Below, in pieces: positions 1 to 8,984 of a stretch of DNA of 18,919 nucleotides (position 1 is its first letter; the number at the start of each line of letters is the position of its first letter). This DNA is from Rhizoclosmatium globosum. Lineage: Eukaryota > Chytridiomycota > Chytridiomycetes > Chytridiales > Chytriomycetaceae. Made by a program: the position numbers and the translations under genes. The notes under the pieces were generated by a model, which was given only the letters and a program-made list of their open reading frames with translations, was not told the origin of the DNA and ran no database searches. The stretch spans positions 1 through 18,919 of the forward strand of contig MCGO01000396.1 in the NCBI GenBank assembly GCA_002104985.1. The letters are read 5' to 3'.

Positions 1-454
1 CTTCTTGTATTTAGCAAAAACACCCAAGGTGGGGATCGAACCCTACACCTCTGGCCATCTAGGTGTTATCCAGAAAACCAGAAAGGACTTTTCTGAGTGG
101 CAGAAAGGCGTACCCGTCCCGGCCAGAACGTAAGCGGCAAACCCCCCTCCTTTCGCATCCCCCTTCTTCTCCTTCCTTCCCCTTCTTTTTCTTCTCCTTC
201 TCCCCTCTCTCGCGGCGGTCCAGGTCCTCTAGACGGCGGCGACGGCCGTGTCCGAATACGGCAGCATCACCAACGCACTACCACCGCTTTCCACTGCACT
301 GCCACCCCCTCTACTTGCCAGCGAAACAAGAAGTGTCCGTGGTGCCTCTAAGCGGACGGGCTGCTTGGCTTCGGCGACGGCAACTGAGTGAGTGCGGCGG
401 CGATTGTCTGGACTCCAACTCGATCACCGAACAACCGAACGACTACCCCTACCC
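1..454. other. Left flank: pyrimidine-rich spacer with a tRNA-like B box
   Basis: No convincing gene is visible. On the minus strand, positions 20-62 read like the 3' part of a tRNA or tRNA-derived repeat: a GGTTCGATCCC B-box match lies next to an ACACCT/AGGTGT inverted repeat, but no D arm or normal 7-nt anticodon loop can be folded. Positions about 143-220 form a long pyrimidine-rich tract (CCTCC, TTCTTCTCC and similar). Open frames here (63-524, 97-351) are low in complexity, rich in Ser, Pro and Arg, and look incidental. Confidence 0.4.
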
Positions 455-1187
455 CTGCCGACGAGCCTGCCGAGGAGGCAGAAGCTCTGCTATTTTCGTC
501 GCCCTAAACCCATCTTCATATTAAAAACGCTCATCTAACGTGTTCTATTAGACTCGCAGCCCAACCCAAAAGCCAACAAACAACAACCCTGTCGACGAGC
601 CTGCCGAGGAGACAGAAGCTCTGGTATTTTCGTTTTATTCTTTGACTTTCATCATAAATCGACGTTCTAATACTTCTCGCAGCCGTAGCAAAAGTCGTCC
701 GCAAACTGTCCTTACGTCACAAGGTACCTCCCCCCTGCCGACGAGCCTGCCGAGGAGGCAGAAGCTACGCTATTTTCGCTCTCTAAAACTCTCGGTTCAT
801 AGTAAAACATCACTCGAAGCCGCCCAAAAATACTCACCGACCACAGCCACAAACCTCAAGGTAACACCCCCCCCCCCCCCCCCCCTGCCGACGAGCCTGC
901 CGAGGAGGCAGAAGCTGCGCTATTTTTGATCGTTTTAACTCCCTATTCATAGTAAAAACATTGCTCGAACCCGCCGCAATCTTCAGTTCAGTCAAGGAGG
1001 TAACTCCTCTGCCGACGAGCCTGCCGAGGAGGCAGAAGCTCTGCTATTTTTGATTGCCCTAACTTTGCGTTCATAGTAAAACATCGTTCGAAGCCGAAAG
1101 CCAGTCATTGTCGTTTCATTCACAAACTCAAGGTAAATGTCCCCTGCCGATGAGCCTGCCGAGGAGGCAGAAGCTCTGCTATTTTCG
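455..1187 (+). repeat. Tandem array of six ~135-bp exon-intron-like units with a 44-bp core
   Basis: Six copies of a 44-bp core start at 455, 589, 735, 885, 1009 and 1144 (spacings 134, 146, 150, 124 and 135). Each begins CTGCCGACGAGCCTGCCGAG or a one-base variant and ends GCTATTTTCG or similar. Within the core, CTGCCGA(C/G)GAG occurs twice in tandem, and GCAGA-AGC-TCTGC forms an inverted repeat that is perfect in copies 1, 5 and 6. Copies 3-6 are preceded by a donor-like (C)AAG|GTA, and copies 3-5 are followed by a branch-like TAAC/TAAA and an acceptor-like TTCATAG. The cores therefore sit in predicted introns, separated by 47-58 nt exon-like pieces that begin TAAAACAT. This is the leader of the recombinase gene. 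A 19-C run (867-885) precedes copy 4. Confidence 0.85.
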
Positions 1188-1244
1188 TCCCTCCTTTTTC
1201 TGTTTACTTAGTAATTTCTTACGACTTTAGGATTGCAATCAAGT

Positions 1245-4200
1245 ATGAACGAACCGAATTCAGATCAAGTGACACCAAACGGTGACATCGAGAGCCTGTC
1301 CGCTCACAGCGTTGAGTGCTGTGTATGTAACAAGCCAGTGCCGTTGGTGAAACAAATATTATGTTACTTTTGTTCTGCGCCGGCGCATGGGAACTGTTTT
1401 AGTATTCTTCGGAAAGCAGATAAAAGTGTTGCTCTTGGTTGTTACACTGATTGCTCCGGAGCTGTTGTCTCTTCCACACGAGCGGAAATTTACTCTTGAA
1501 CCAAAGCCGACCGCGCCGTCAGACACAATTCCAAATATTTGCAGAGTAAATGGATTCTCATGCGCACTGCTGAGTTTGAAGGAATGGAACCTGTTCACCC
1601 CGATTATCCCGACTTTCTTCTGCAGCGTGAAGTTGCAGTGTTACGCGCAATGAACAACGTTGAGGACTCTAGAATCAAAAATCCACTTAATGCAATGTGG
1701 TCGTACTTTGAAGCACTTGGAATATTTCGGACTGAGTATTTCGAATTCTTGAGTTCCTTATAATGGAGTACCATCCTGCACCAAACAATATATCCTCCTT
1801 CATCACTCGATCCAAAGTCTTAACTGGGAGGCTGACTGATCAAAACGAAAGAAGACGCTTCAAACGGATCGAACCAGCTTGCATCATGTTGAGGTACACA
1901 CCTTATTTCCTCCCTCTCTTTTCTTTTAACTCTTTGTCCAGAATTTTATTTTTGCCATGCGTGCAAACGGGGATCACTGCTTTGACTGGATGTTCCCAAA
2001 CTGGGCGAATCTTCAAGCTTTATTGGAATATATTGAGAATAAGCCATTGCGAGATGTTCCAGATCCATCGGAAATTAGAGACGAAGTCGATGATCTTGTT
2101 GCGGATCAAGATCTTGACGAAGGCATTGCCACGGAAATCAAGAAACAACCATTCCTTGGGCAAAAAATTGTAAGTGCAATCTCTAGTTTGCATAACCGCT
2201 AATCACGCATCTTAGTCAACTCTCGCAAAAGTGAAAGGCTTGTGGGGAATATTACATCAGTAATTATTGCATTGATTCAAACACCTGTACCCTTGCCGAA
2301 TCCATCAAAGTGCGACGATGCCGGAGCCCATATGGATGATGCCATTCGAAATTACAACCGCCGAAAATATGAAGAAAATCCAGATGTAATGAAAGGAACG
2401 TTTCTGGAGTTCCGCGAATCGCGGAAAAACTATCGGCCATATATGATTGACATGTTGGAGGATGATAAACGAGGCCGTCTCAAGCAGCAAATACGGTCGT
2501 GGAGTATGGAATGTCAGGCGACAGCAACAATGAATCGAACAAACGAAGCCACGAACATGAACCTTAGTCATCTAGCCGTGCACGAGTACAAATCCGGAAT
2601 TCATGGGAGCGTGTTTGGTCTCTTATTTTTGTTGCCAACATGGAAGACCGACACTCGAACTACACTAAGTCCTCCTCGTATTATTGGCTGTATCAGTAAT
2701 CGTGATTGTGTTCTTGATGCGATTGGAGCAATTGGGATTCACCTGCTTGATCGATTTGTGTGGCGAAAGGACTTGAAGAATAACGCAGACACCGCTCCAG
2801 ACTTTGCAAACTTTGATAGCTGGAAAGATCGAAAGCTCTTTCCGCCGTCTCATCGAAATGTTGATGCGGCAATGCACACGAAAACTGTTGCCGAAATGTT
2901 CAGTCACGAAAAGAAAAGGCGGGGATACAAACATCGCGCGCACTTCATGAAGGTCGCAAAGTTGCCGGTCTTGGTGCATTACAGCGCGGGGCTCAAGTTG
3001 AGGATTTGATGTCGATAGGATGGTATCAGATGGAAGTCGGACGTGGAGTATACTTGCAGCAAATACCTCGTCTTGATGTGCTTTTAAAGTTAGCAGAATT
3101 AGAGGAAGGCGAAGTATATTGGAATCCTCGTTTGGATGTTCGAGATGTTGAATTTGAACAGTCGTGTGAGGATTTACAATTTGCCTTCACAGAGGAATCG
3201 CCAGATGACAATGTTACAACCAAAATATCAAAACCGACGTTGGCCTTTATTATTGTCCGGGTCTTCAAGTAAGTTGTACATTGTCACTAAACACTCTAAA
3301 ATACATTCTAGTGCTTGGCTGCTCTTTGCCATCGCAAATATTGGAAAATGAAGTACACGTTGAAATCTTGGCCGTTTACTCACGAACGTTGGGGGAGCTG
3401 GGTGAAGCGAATTGGAGAAGCTGAAGACAGACTTGATGCTGGCTACACTGCGGGAGATATGATTGCAGATGATCGATTGAAGGTAATGTTCTTGGATACC
3501 ACTCAATTATTGCTAACTCTTACTAGGCAGATCCTGCTTTAGTTGCCATTTTGCAGCGTGTTGCAGAAGAATCAAAAACGCAAATTCAACTTATTGCGCA
3601 ACAACAAGACCTCATCAAAAAGCTGCACGAAAAGATTGATGACCAGAATGAAATGCTTCGTTATCAAGGGATGCAGCTTTTTGAACTTACAAAACGTTCA
3701 CTGTCTTCGACACGTGTGACTCCAATGACACCTATGAAACCAAAGATCACTGCTACTTCTGTTGCGATTCCATCTACTCCGGAGTCCAATTTTCCATCAG
3801 CTCCGGTTTCATCGTCGCCAACAGCTGTAACAACACCCACAACAAACGCACCGCCGTCCACATTTTCGACCAAAAGTGCCATACCTTTCAATGCAAAATT
3901 GATTTCAACTCCAACAGCATCTGTTGTGAACCCTGCACCAGTCACAGCAAGCGCATCGGAAAAGCCGTCTCTGCCGCCTTGGTGTGCTAACAGCAACACG
4001 GGGCTTCATGAATCTATTGGCTTTTACTGTGCATATGACAATGGTCCATTTCTTGGAACTATTGGATCCCCGATTCCCAACGTTTTACTCTCAAAGATCT
4101 CTCGATGATCAAAGTTCACTGGCTGTATTCCACGTTTTCCAAAAATTCAAAGCTCTTGACGCGTCTCACCCAGGTTGGAGAAAAGCAAATGAATCTCGTG

Positions 4201-4740
4201 CAAATTCCACACTGATATCGAAGCTATCGAGAATTGGATCCTTCGTAAGCGAACGAACCTCAAGTGGGCAACGCGATTTGGTCACTGTGTGTGCATACTT
4301 GGATACTGGCAAGCCAAATGCCTCACAAATGTACGAAGCCGTTAACACAATGAGAAAGTTTGATGCAGCGGCGTCAAAGCATACTATCCTGTTGCAAATC
4401 GTGCCTTGAAACGGAAGCTCATGAAGACTGGAGACGAGACTGAAGATGGCGCGGATCCAGTTGGAGCAAAGAAGGCACAAACTATTGCGGATAATGAACT
4501 CAGTGCAATTCCAGGCCGGCCGAAGGAGGGTTATCCAGCCACAGTCGCAGATAAAATTGTTGACAATTTCAACAAAGACCGAACAACGTTGTTTACACCA
4601 AGGTATGGCTATCCTTTAATTGATTATTCTCATTTAAACGTAATACCAGGAAACTTGTGCCTATTCTACCAAAGCCAGCATCCTCTGTCGCAAGTGCACA
4701 AACCACTGTCGAACCACCAGCAACCAAGAAACGAAAGTAG
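1245..4740 (+). CDS. Crypton-type tyrosine recombinase with N-terminal zinc finger
   Basis: The ATG at 1245 follows the last predicted intron of the leader. Order of parts: a Cys/His zinc finger (CVCNKP, CYFC, HGNC, CYTDC; 1317-1458); an N-terminal domain; the recombinase core, with a likely first Arg in RTNE (codon 2535), H-x-x-R as HEGR (2946-2957) and the likely Tyr nucleophile in GVYLQQIPR (codon 3051); a coiled coil rich in Gln and Glu (about 3551-3680); a Pro/Ser/Thr linker (about 3700-3970); a GCR1_C-like C-terminal domain with a HPGWRK motif (about 4170-4195); and a basic TKKRK end. Likely introns: 1894-1941, 2170-2215, 3269-3311, 3483-3526 and 4603-4649. The frame breaks near 1757, 1892, 2216, 2944, 3232, 4085, 4138 and 4378 each need only one missing base. 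A TGA at 1497 is the least easily explained. The protein would cut and rejoin DNA for element movement in the nucleus. Confidence 0.8.
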
Positions 4741-4830
4741 GCAAAAAGCCAGCTACAATTGCAAAACCCCAAAAGTGATGGGTTTGTTTTGTTTCTCTTC
4801 TCTCTCTCTTCTCTTTTCAATAAATCATCA

Positions 4831-6785
4831 ATGTTGGCACCTGACGATCTTGTCACTGTATTGAAGGCCAACTTTGGTCATTCCAATTTCAGACACAATC
4901 AGGAAGAGATTATCAGAGCAATCATGAATGGCGAAAATGTGATCGCGAAGCTGCCAACTGGAGGTGGGAAGTCGCTCCTGTATCAGTTACCTGCAGTTCT
5001 ACTCCAAAAGACTGTTGTCGTTGGACCACTTCGGGCTCTCAGTCACGATCAAGTCAATTATTTGACGTCGAGAAACATCGAAGCACGATTTTGGGACTCG
5101 GATCAAACGTTAGGTGGGTTGTGATTAGTTGTCACTTCAAAAATCTAACATACTGCAGAGGAAGCTTCGAGCGTTCTCTCTGCCTTCAAGAGCAGTAAAG
5201 TCAAGATTCTATTTGCTTCTCCGGAGAAGCTCTGTTCTCAAGAGTTGTTCAGACCATGCAAGGAGTTCCGCTGGATTGTTAGTCATTGACGAAGCTCGTA
5301 AGATGTCACCAGTTTGATATCGAAGTTCTAATTGGAGCATTAGATCTGGTTGAAGAGTGGGGAAACGCGTTTCGACCAAAGTACTTGTTAATGAAGACTA
5401 TCGCAACCCTGCTCTCACCCAAACGCGTGTTGTGCCTCTCAGCCACCATCACTCCTGAAGTAACTGAAATTCTGAAACTGTCTTTTAACGTTCGGGATGA
5501 GTTCATTTTCAAAATGCCACTCGTTCGGAGAAATTTGGTCTTACGTTGTATTCAAACAAGTCAAGAGACGAAGAAGGAGGATATCTTTCAAGCTGTGGTG
5601 TCGAATTTGAAGAAAAATAGTCCTTTTGCTGGCGATGGAGTCATTTACTGTCTTTTCCGAAAGGATACAGAAGAATTGGCCACATACTTGACTTTGTATT
5701 CTGGAAACCAGTTTCAATGCAGATCGTTCCATGCGGGGATGACTACTGCCGAGCGACTTGATACAGAGAAATGGTTCAAGGAATCTTCGAACGGAGTGTA
5801 CAAGGTTATTGTTGCCACTGTCGCTTTTGGATTGGGTATTGACAAGCCCGATGTTCGCTTTGTTATCCACGCAACAATTGCTCAGTCTCCGGAACGCTAC
5901 AGTCAAGAAATTGGTCGCGCTGGTCGAGATGGTGTCCAGTCCATTTGCCAAACGTTCTACTGTTCCGACGATGTTGGTCTTGTTTCAAGTTTGATTTTAT
6001 CCTATCAAGTACCAACGAAAGATCTTACAGATCTTGTGAGCAAACTACTTCAAGTTCAAAGGTTTTGACGCCGGTTCCGTGTGATGAAAAAGATACTTTA
6101 TTATTCAATGGGTTCTTGTTCAACTGGCCAACAAGGGAATGATTACTTTCAAGGGTTTCAAGAACAAAGACCTTTCCAATTACGACCATACTCCCGCTGT
6201 TATCGCTCTTACAGCTCAGGATAAAGCTCAAGTTGCGGAAGAAATCAGTAGTCGCTACAATGAGCTGTATGAAAATCGAGCAAAGTCTGCGTCACTCATG
6301 GAAGACTTCTTTCAACAGCCAACATGTTGGTGGCAGCAACTTTTGAAGTACTTCGAAGAAACCTGTGATCCTTGTGGTGCATGTGGTGCATGTGTTGGGG
6401 AGCTGATTAATCGCCGTCACCTGAAACCAGTAAGCCAAGATACGTACGACCGTTGCCTTAAGTTTGTTATGATGGAGAAGTACAAGGAGGTATTCAGTGC
6501 AACAGGGGGAGAATTCGTTATGGGCGTTCAATTCCTTTTTGGAAACGAAACGGTTCGCTTCAAGTTCCAGAACTTTGTGCCAACAAGATGAGGGACATTA
6601 AAAAGGCAGCGAAGAAGAAAGGAGCGAAGACTGCGACATTGCCAATTCCTTTTGCCTCCAAAAGCGACGTTGAAGAATTCTTTGGATGCCTTCGCGGAAC
6701 AGGTTTTACAGCGTCGAAAGTGTTAACTGACATCAAAACGAAGACGGGGAAACCTCCTCGTTCAAGATTTATGTATTACCATTAG
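4831..6785 (+). CDS. RecQ-family ATP-dependent DNA helicase
   Basis: The start ATG (4831) follows a TC-rich leader 90 bp after the recombinase stop. Walker A is KLPTGGGKS (residues 40-48), motif III is LCLSATIT (about 5434), motif V includes GLGIDKPDVRFVIH and motif VI is QEIGRAGRDG (about 5908). A RecQ zinc-binding signature follows (CWWQQLLKYF then CDPCGACGAC, 6326-6394), and the C-terminus is basic. Likely introns are 5114-5158 and 5298-5343. The second splits the DEAH-box His codon, so DEAH and the following LVEEWGNAFRPKY are only read after splicing. Frame breaks near 5270, 6063, 6129 and 6583 fit missing bases in short runs. Length is about 620 residues. RecQ enzymes unwind DNA 3' to 5' and process recombination intermediates. 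Its position argues for a role in the element's replication or strand processing. It also resembles telomere-linked RecQ helicases of other fungi in general type. Confidence 0.88.
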
Positions 6786-6797
6786 TTACAAAGCTGA

Positions 6798-6815
6798 CAT
6801 TTATTTCAATAAATG
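6798..6815. terminator. Palindromic bidirectional polyadenylation signal
   Basis: CATTTATT-TC-AATAAATG is a perfect 8-bp-arm palindrome. It gives AATAAA on the plus strand (6808-6813), 23 bases after the helicase stop, and AATAAA on the minus strand (6805-6800), 13 bases after the resolvase-like stop. It therefore probably directs 3'-end formation for both convergent genes. Confidence 0.65.
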
Positions 6816-6817
6816 CT

Positions 6818-8347
6818 CTATAGTGAGAATCTAAGAGCAGCATCCACCCAATCCAACCAGGCCACAGCAATAATAGCGGCATCACAGACGTGATGATTAC
6901 GTCTTGCATCTGCTACCAAGTCTCCCATTCCAGTAATATCCCGAGATTGTGACAACTCTTCAACCAACTTTATGGCATTCCCTTCTTGATTATATACTGC
7001 TTATATTCTTCAGAGGAATCCCGGTTGCGGACAACAATGTTCTTCATCAAATCAGGGTGCAGACGTTTCCAATGGCTCCCGACATGACAAGGATCGACAT
7101 TTACAACACACCTCCGAAACAACCCGTTGAGAACTGAAGTAAGAACATGCTCTACAATACTATTTCGAACTGAATCCATGGGTGGGCCTAAACACCGTTT
7201 GAGACGTGGATTGTATCGTGGACGCAACGACTGTCTCTCCACTAAGAACCGACGAGGAATACCAGCATACTTGTCAGGCAACTGACCAATAATGCTCTCC
7301 ATAGTTTCACGAACCAGTTCATCCAATTCCAACGCATTGATGCCGGCAGTCGTTGCTACAATCGCACAGCATCCCGACTTAAGTAATTCAATAGATCCTT
7401 CCCCTGTTCGGACTACAATAACCCATCCAAGGTTCTTGATTCCAACGTCAAACGCAAACACTACAACCCCGTTCTCGACAACAAACTGACACCCTTCTAA
7501 CTTTGAAACCACAGCCTCGACTTTCTGTTCCAGACATACAATCTTTGCTGCAGCAGAGAAGTCCCCAAGTTGAAGGAGGATTTCCCGAAGTCCAGCTTTT
7601 CGTTTCATTCGGAGAATTTTCTTGAGATTTGACGACAAAAACGGCTTTGACGGAGTTGGTGGAAAGACAGAAGGCGGGTTTTTGGACGAGGATGAGCTGT
7701 TGGGAAGTCCTACGTCTGTATCAGAATCCGAACTATGTATTCTGTGTCAACTCAGACCCATCAAAGAAGCAAGTCCAAACCTTTCTAATTCGGCAAAGAA
7801 TGTCTCTTCAGCTTTCCAGTATTCGTCGCTGAGAGGTTCCGGCAGCGATTCCCATTCGTCTTCGTCAATGAATATGACACCGCTTGGACACGAACTTGAG
7901 ATCCGAGCCGCCTTTTTCAAATATTGTTAGTATACCAGCTGCTGTGTTCAGACTTGGAGACGAGAGATGGCAACAGCGCGAGTGAACAGGATTGACTAGG
8001 ATTGACTCCGCCACCAACTTCAAATCCGTTTCCCGAGGACGAATGTAAGCATTCGTCGCTGCGAGTAGAAAGAAAGAATGGAGGGAGCAATGCAAGGACG
8101 TGTGTGAAGGTAGCAGGTCAGGGAAGGAACGAAGGAGGATTTGTCTGTTGGGGTTTGGACGTACTTCGGCACCGTTGTTCTCAATCTCGTCGTCGTCGTC
8201 GTCGTCGTCCTTTGTCAAGTCGATGGTAGTTGTGGTGCCAGTGGTAGTTTGACAGGTGCGCAGTCGTTTTGCAGGACTTCGTTGCCCGTGGTCAGCGCCG
8301 TCTTCATCGCCGTCGTCGTCGTCCGAATCCGGTGAGGTCAATGACAT
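6818..8347 (-). CDS. RuvC-fold Holliday-junction resolvase-like protein
   Basis: Reading from ATG 8347, the N-terminus is very acidic (runs of Asp) and carries IDLT followed by an Asp run, which looks like a SUMO-interacting motif. A middle exon encodes IFIDEDEWESLPEPLSDEYW. The C-terminal part holds the nuclease signature: FAFDVGIKNLGWVIV (Asp codon at 7447-7449), LVERQSLRPRY (Glu at 7237-7239) and HHVCDAAIIAVAW (His 6890, Asp 6881). This Asp / Glu / H-x-x-D arrangement is that of RuvC and the fungal Cce1/Ydc2 resolvases, which cut four-way DNA junctions. A short helical LKKILRMKRKAGLREIL segment precedes the nuclease domain. One intron is likely at 7716-7757 (weak donor). At least one more must lie between about 7900 and 8170 but is unresolved. 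A frame break near 6978 (one missing G) separates the last motif. It could be a host gene or element cargo. Confidence 0.7.
8187..8209. repeat. Trinucleotide run encoding poly-Asp in the resolvase-like gene
   Basis: A CGT repeat on the plus strand reads as GAC codons (Asp) on the minus strand, directly after the IDLT motif. A second shorter run lies at about 8309-8322. Confidence 0.8.
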
Positions 8348-8980
8348 GTCCCGAGCGATGCTTCATCTGCGCTGTACCCAGAGCGAACTGCTTTTGGCTT
8401 GTGAAAGGGTCAGTTTTGCGGTGGTGGAGCGTCGATGACTTTCTACTCACCAGCCATCCTCATTGTCCTTCACGTTGTCCTTCCAGAAGCCATCGGCGTT
8501 GTCTGATTGGCCAGAGCCCGTTTCTTTGTTTGTTCTTGCCCAATCGCATTCGTTTTCTGGGGCCTTTTTCTGAGAGGGTGAAATTTTTTCTGCCCATTTT
8601 AGTTGTCCCAGAACCATGACCTTGAGGTTAACAGCCCCACGCTACTACCAGCTGAGCCAACCGAGCGCTGACCACTGCCCTGAAAGTGAAATATGGTACC
8701 AAATCCTTTAAACTAATTTATCTGCTGCCAGAGCTCAAACGACAGCAGGTACAAGAAGATATAGTGTTAAGGATGCCGATGATCGATAACATACGCCCTC
8801 AACACCTCAAGATCAGTGACAATGACTGAAGATTGGTCTCGAAACCAAGAAACATTTTTTCCAACTTGGCTGTGAAAGAAAACATTTTTTGAAAGTAGAA
8901 TAAAGCTTCTAGGGTTAAGATACGATAGGATCCGATCGCAACTTTCTTTGCGACAATCCTCTTCACATTCCTGCGCTGTA
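8348..8980. other. Sparse region upstream of the resolvase-like gene
   Basis: Apart from the tRNA-Asn-like sequence at 8606-8666, nothing here is convincingly coding. The open frame 8269-8619 runs antisense to the resolvase N-terminus and beyond it, and shows no recognisable domain. The stretch probably holds the resolvase promoter. It includes two near-identical AACATTTTTT words at 8850-8859 and 8881-8890. Confidence 0.4.
8606..8666 (-). pseudogene. tRNA-Asn(GTT)-like sequence, degenerate 3' half
   Basis: On the minus strand the sequence starts GCTCGGT, then a D arm (GCTCAGCTGGTAGTAGC), and a fully pairable anticodon arm with loop CTGTTAA and anticodon GTT (8630-8632). The T arm is broken: GGTTCTGGGAC stands where GGTTCRANYCC is expected, and no complementary 3' acceptor strand follows. 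It is best read as a tRNA-Asn pseudogene or a tRNA-derived repeat rather than a working gene. Confidence 0.55.
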
Positions 8981-8984
8981 AATC

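Larger units (their letters stand above)
455..6815 (+). mobile_element. Crypton-like element with tyrosine recombinase and RecQ helicase
   Basis: The region contains, in order on the plus strand, a six-copy leader repeat array, a Crypton-type tyrosine recombinase and a RecQ-type helicase, followed by a polyadenylation signal. Cryptons are DNA transposons of fungi and other eukaryotes that move by a tyrosine recombinase and lack terminal inverted repeats. I see no inverted termini or clear target duplication here, so both boundaries are provisional and set by content only. A convergent resolvase-like gene (6818-8347) may belong to the same unit. Internal frame breaks are better explained by missing bases in short runs than by decay, because host genes in the same window show the same pattern. 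Confidence 0.6.

Noticed and set aside
20..62. Complete tRNA gene at the left edge
   Set aside because: A B box is present, but the D arm and a 7-nt anticodon loop are missing.
498..1075. CCCTAA words after some repeat copies as telomeric sequence
   Set aside because: They occur singly at the place of the intron branch site and are not tandem.
455..1187. Peptide repeat PADEPAEEAEALLF read from the 44-bp core
   Set aside because: The frame is not kept between copies, stops follow each copy, and donor/acceptor signals place the cores in introns.
1837..1839. A second in-frame TGA (QSLNWEAD then stop) suggesting C-to-T mutation of CGA codons (RIP-like)
   Set aside because: A different frame through 1763-1893 is fully open and joins the flanking exons with single-base losses, so this TGA is probably not in the reading frame.
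3664..3999. Minus-strand 111-residue open frame
   Set aside because: Antisense shadow of the Pro/Ser/Thr linker of the recombinase; low complexity.
1245..4740. Recombinase as a decayed pseudogene
   Set aside because: Nearly all breaks need one base in a short run, and the same pattern is seen in Ran and TBCE, so sequence error is the simpler reading; catalytic motifs are intact.
5541..5951. Minus-strand 136-residue open frame
   Set aside because: Antisense to conserved helicase motifs with no domain of its own.
8269..8619. Plus-strand open frame of 116 residues
   Set aside because: Antisense to the resolvase N-terminus, Arg/Ser-biased, no domain.
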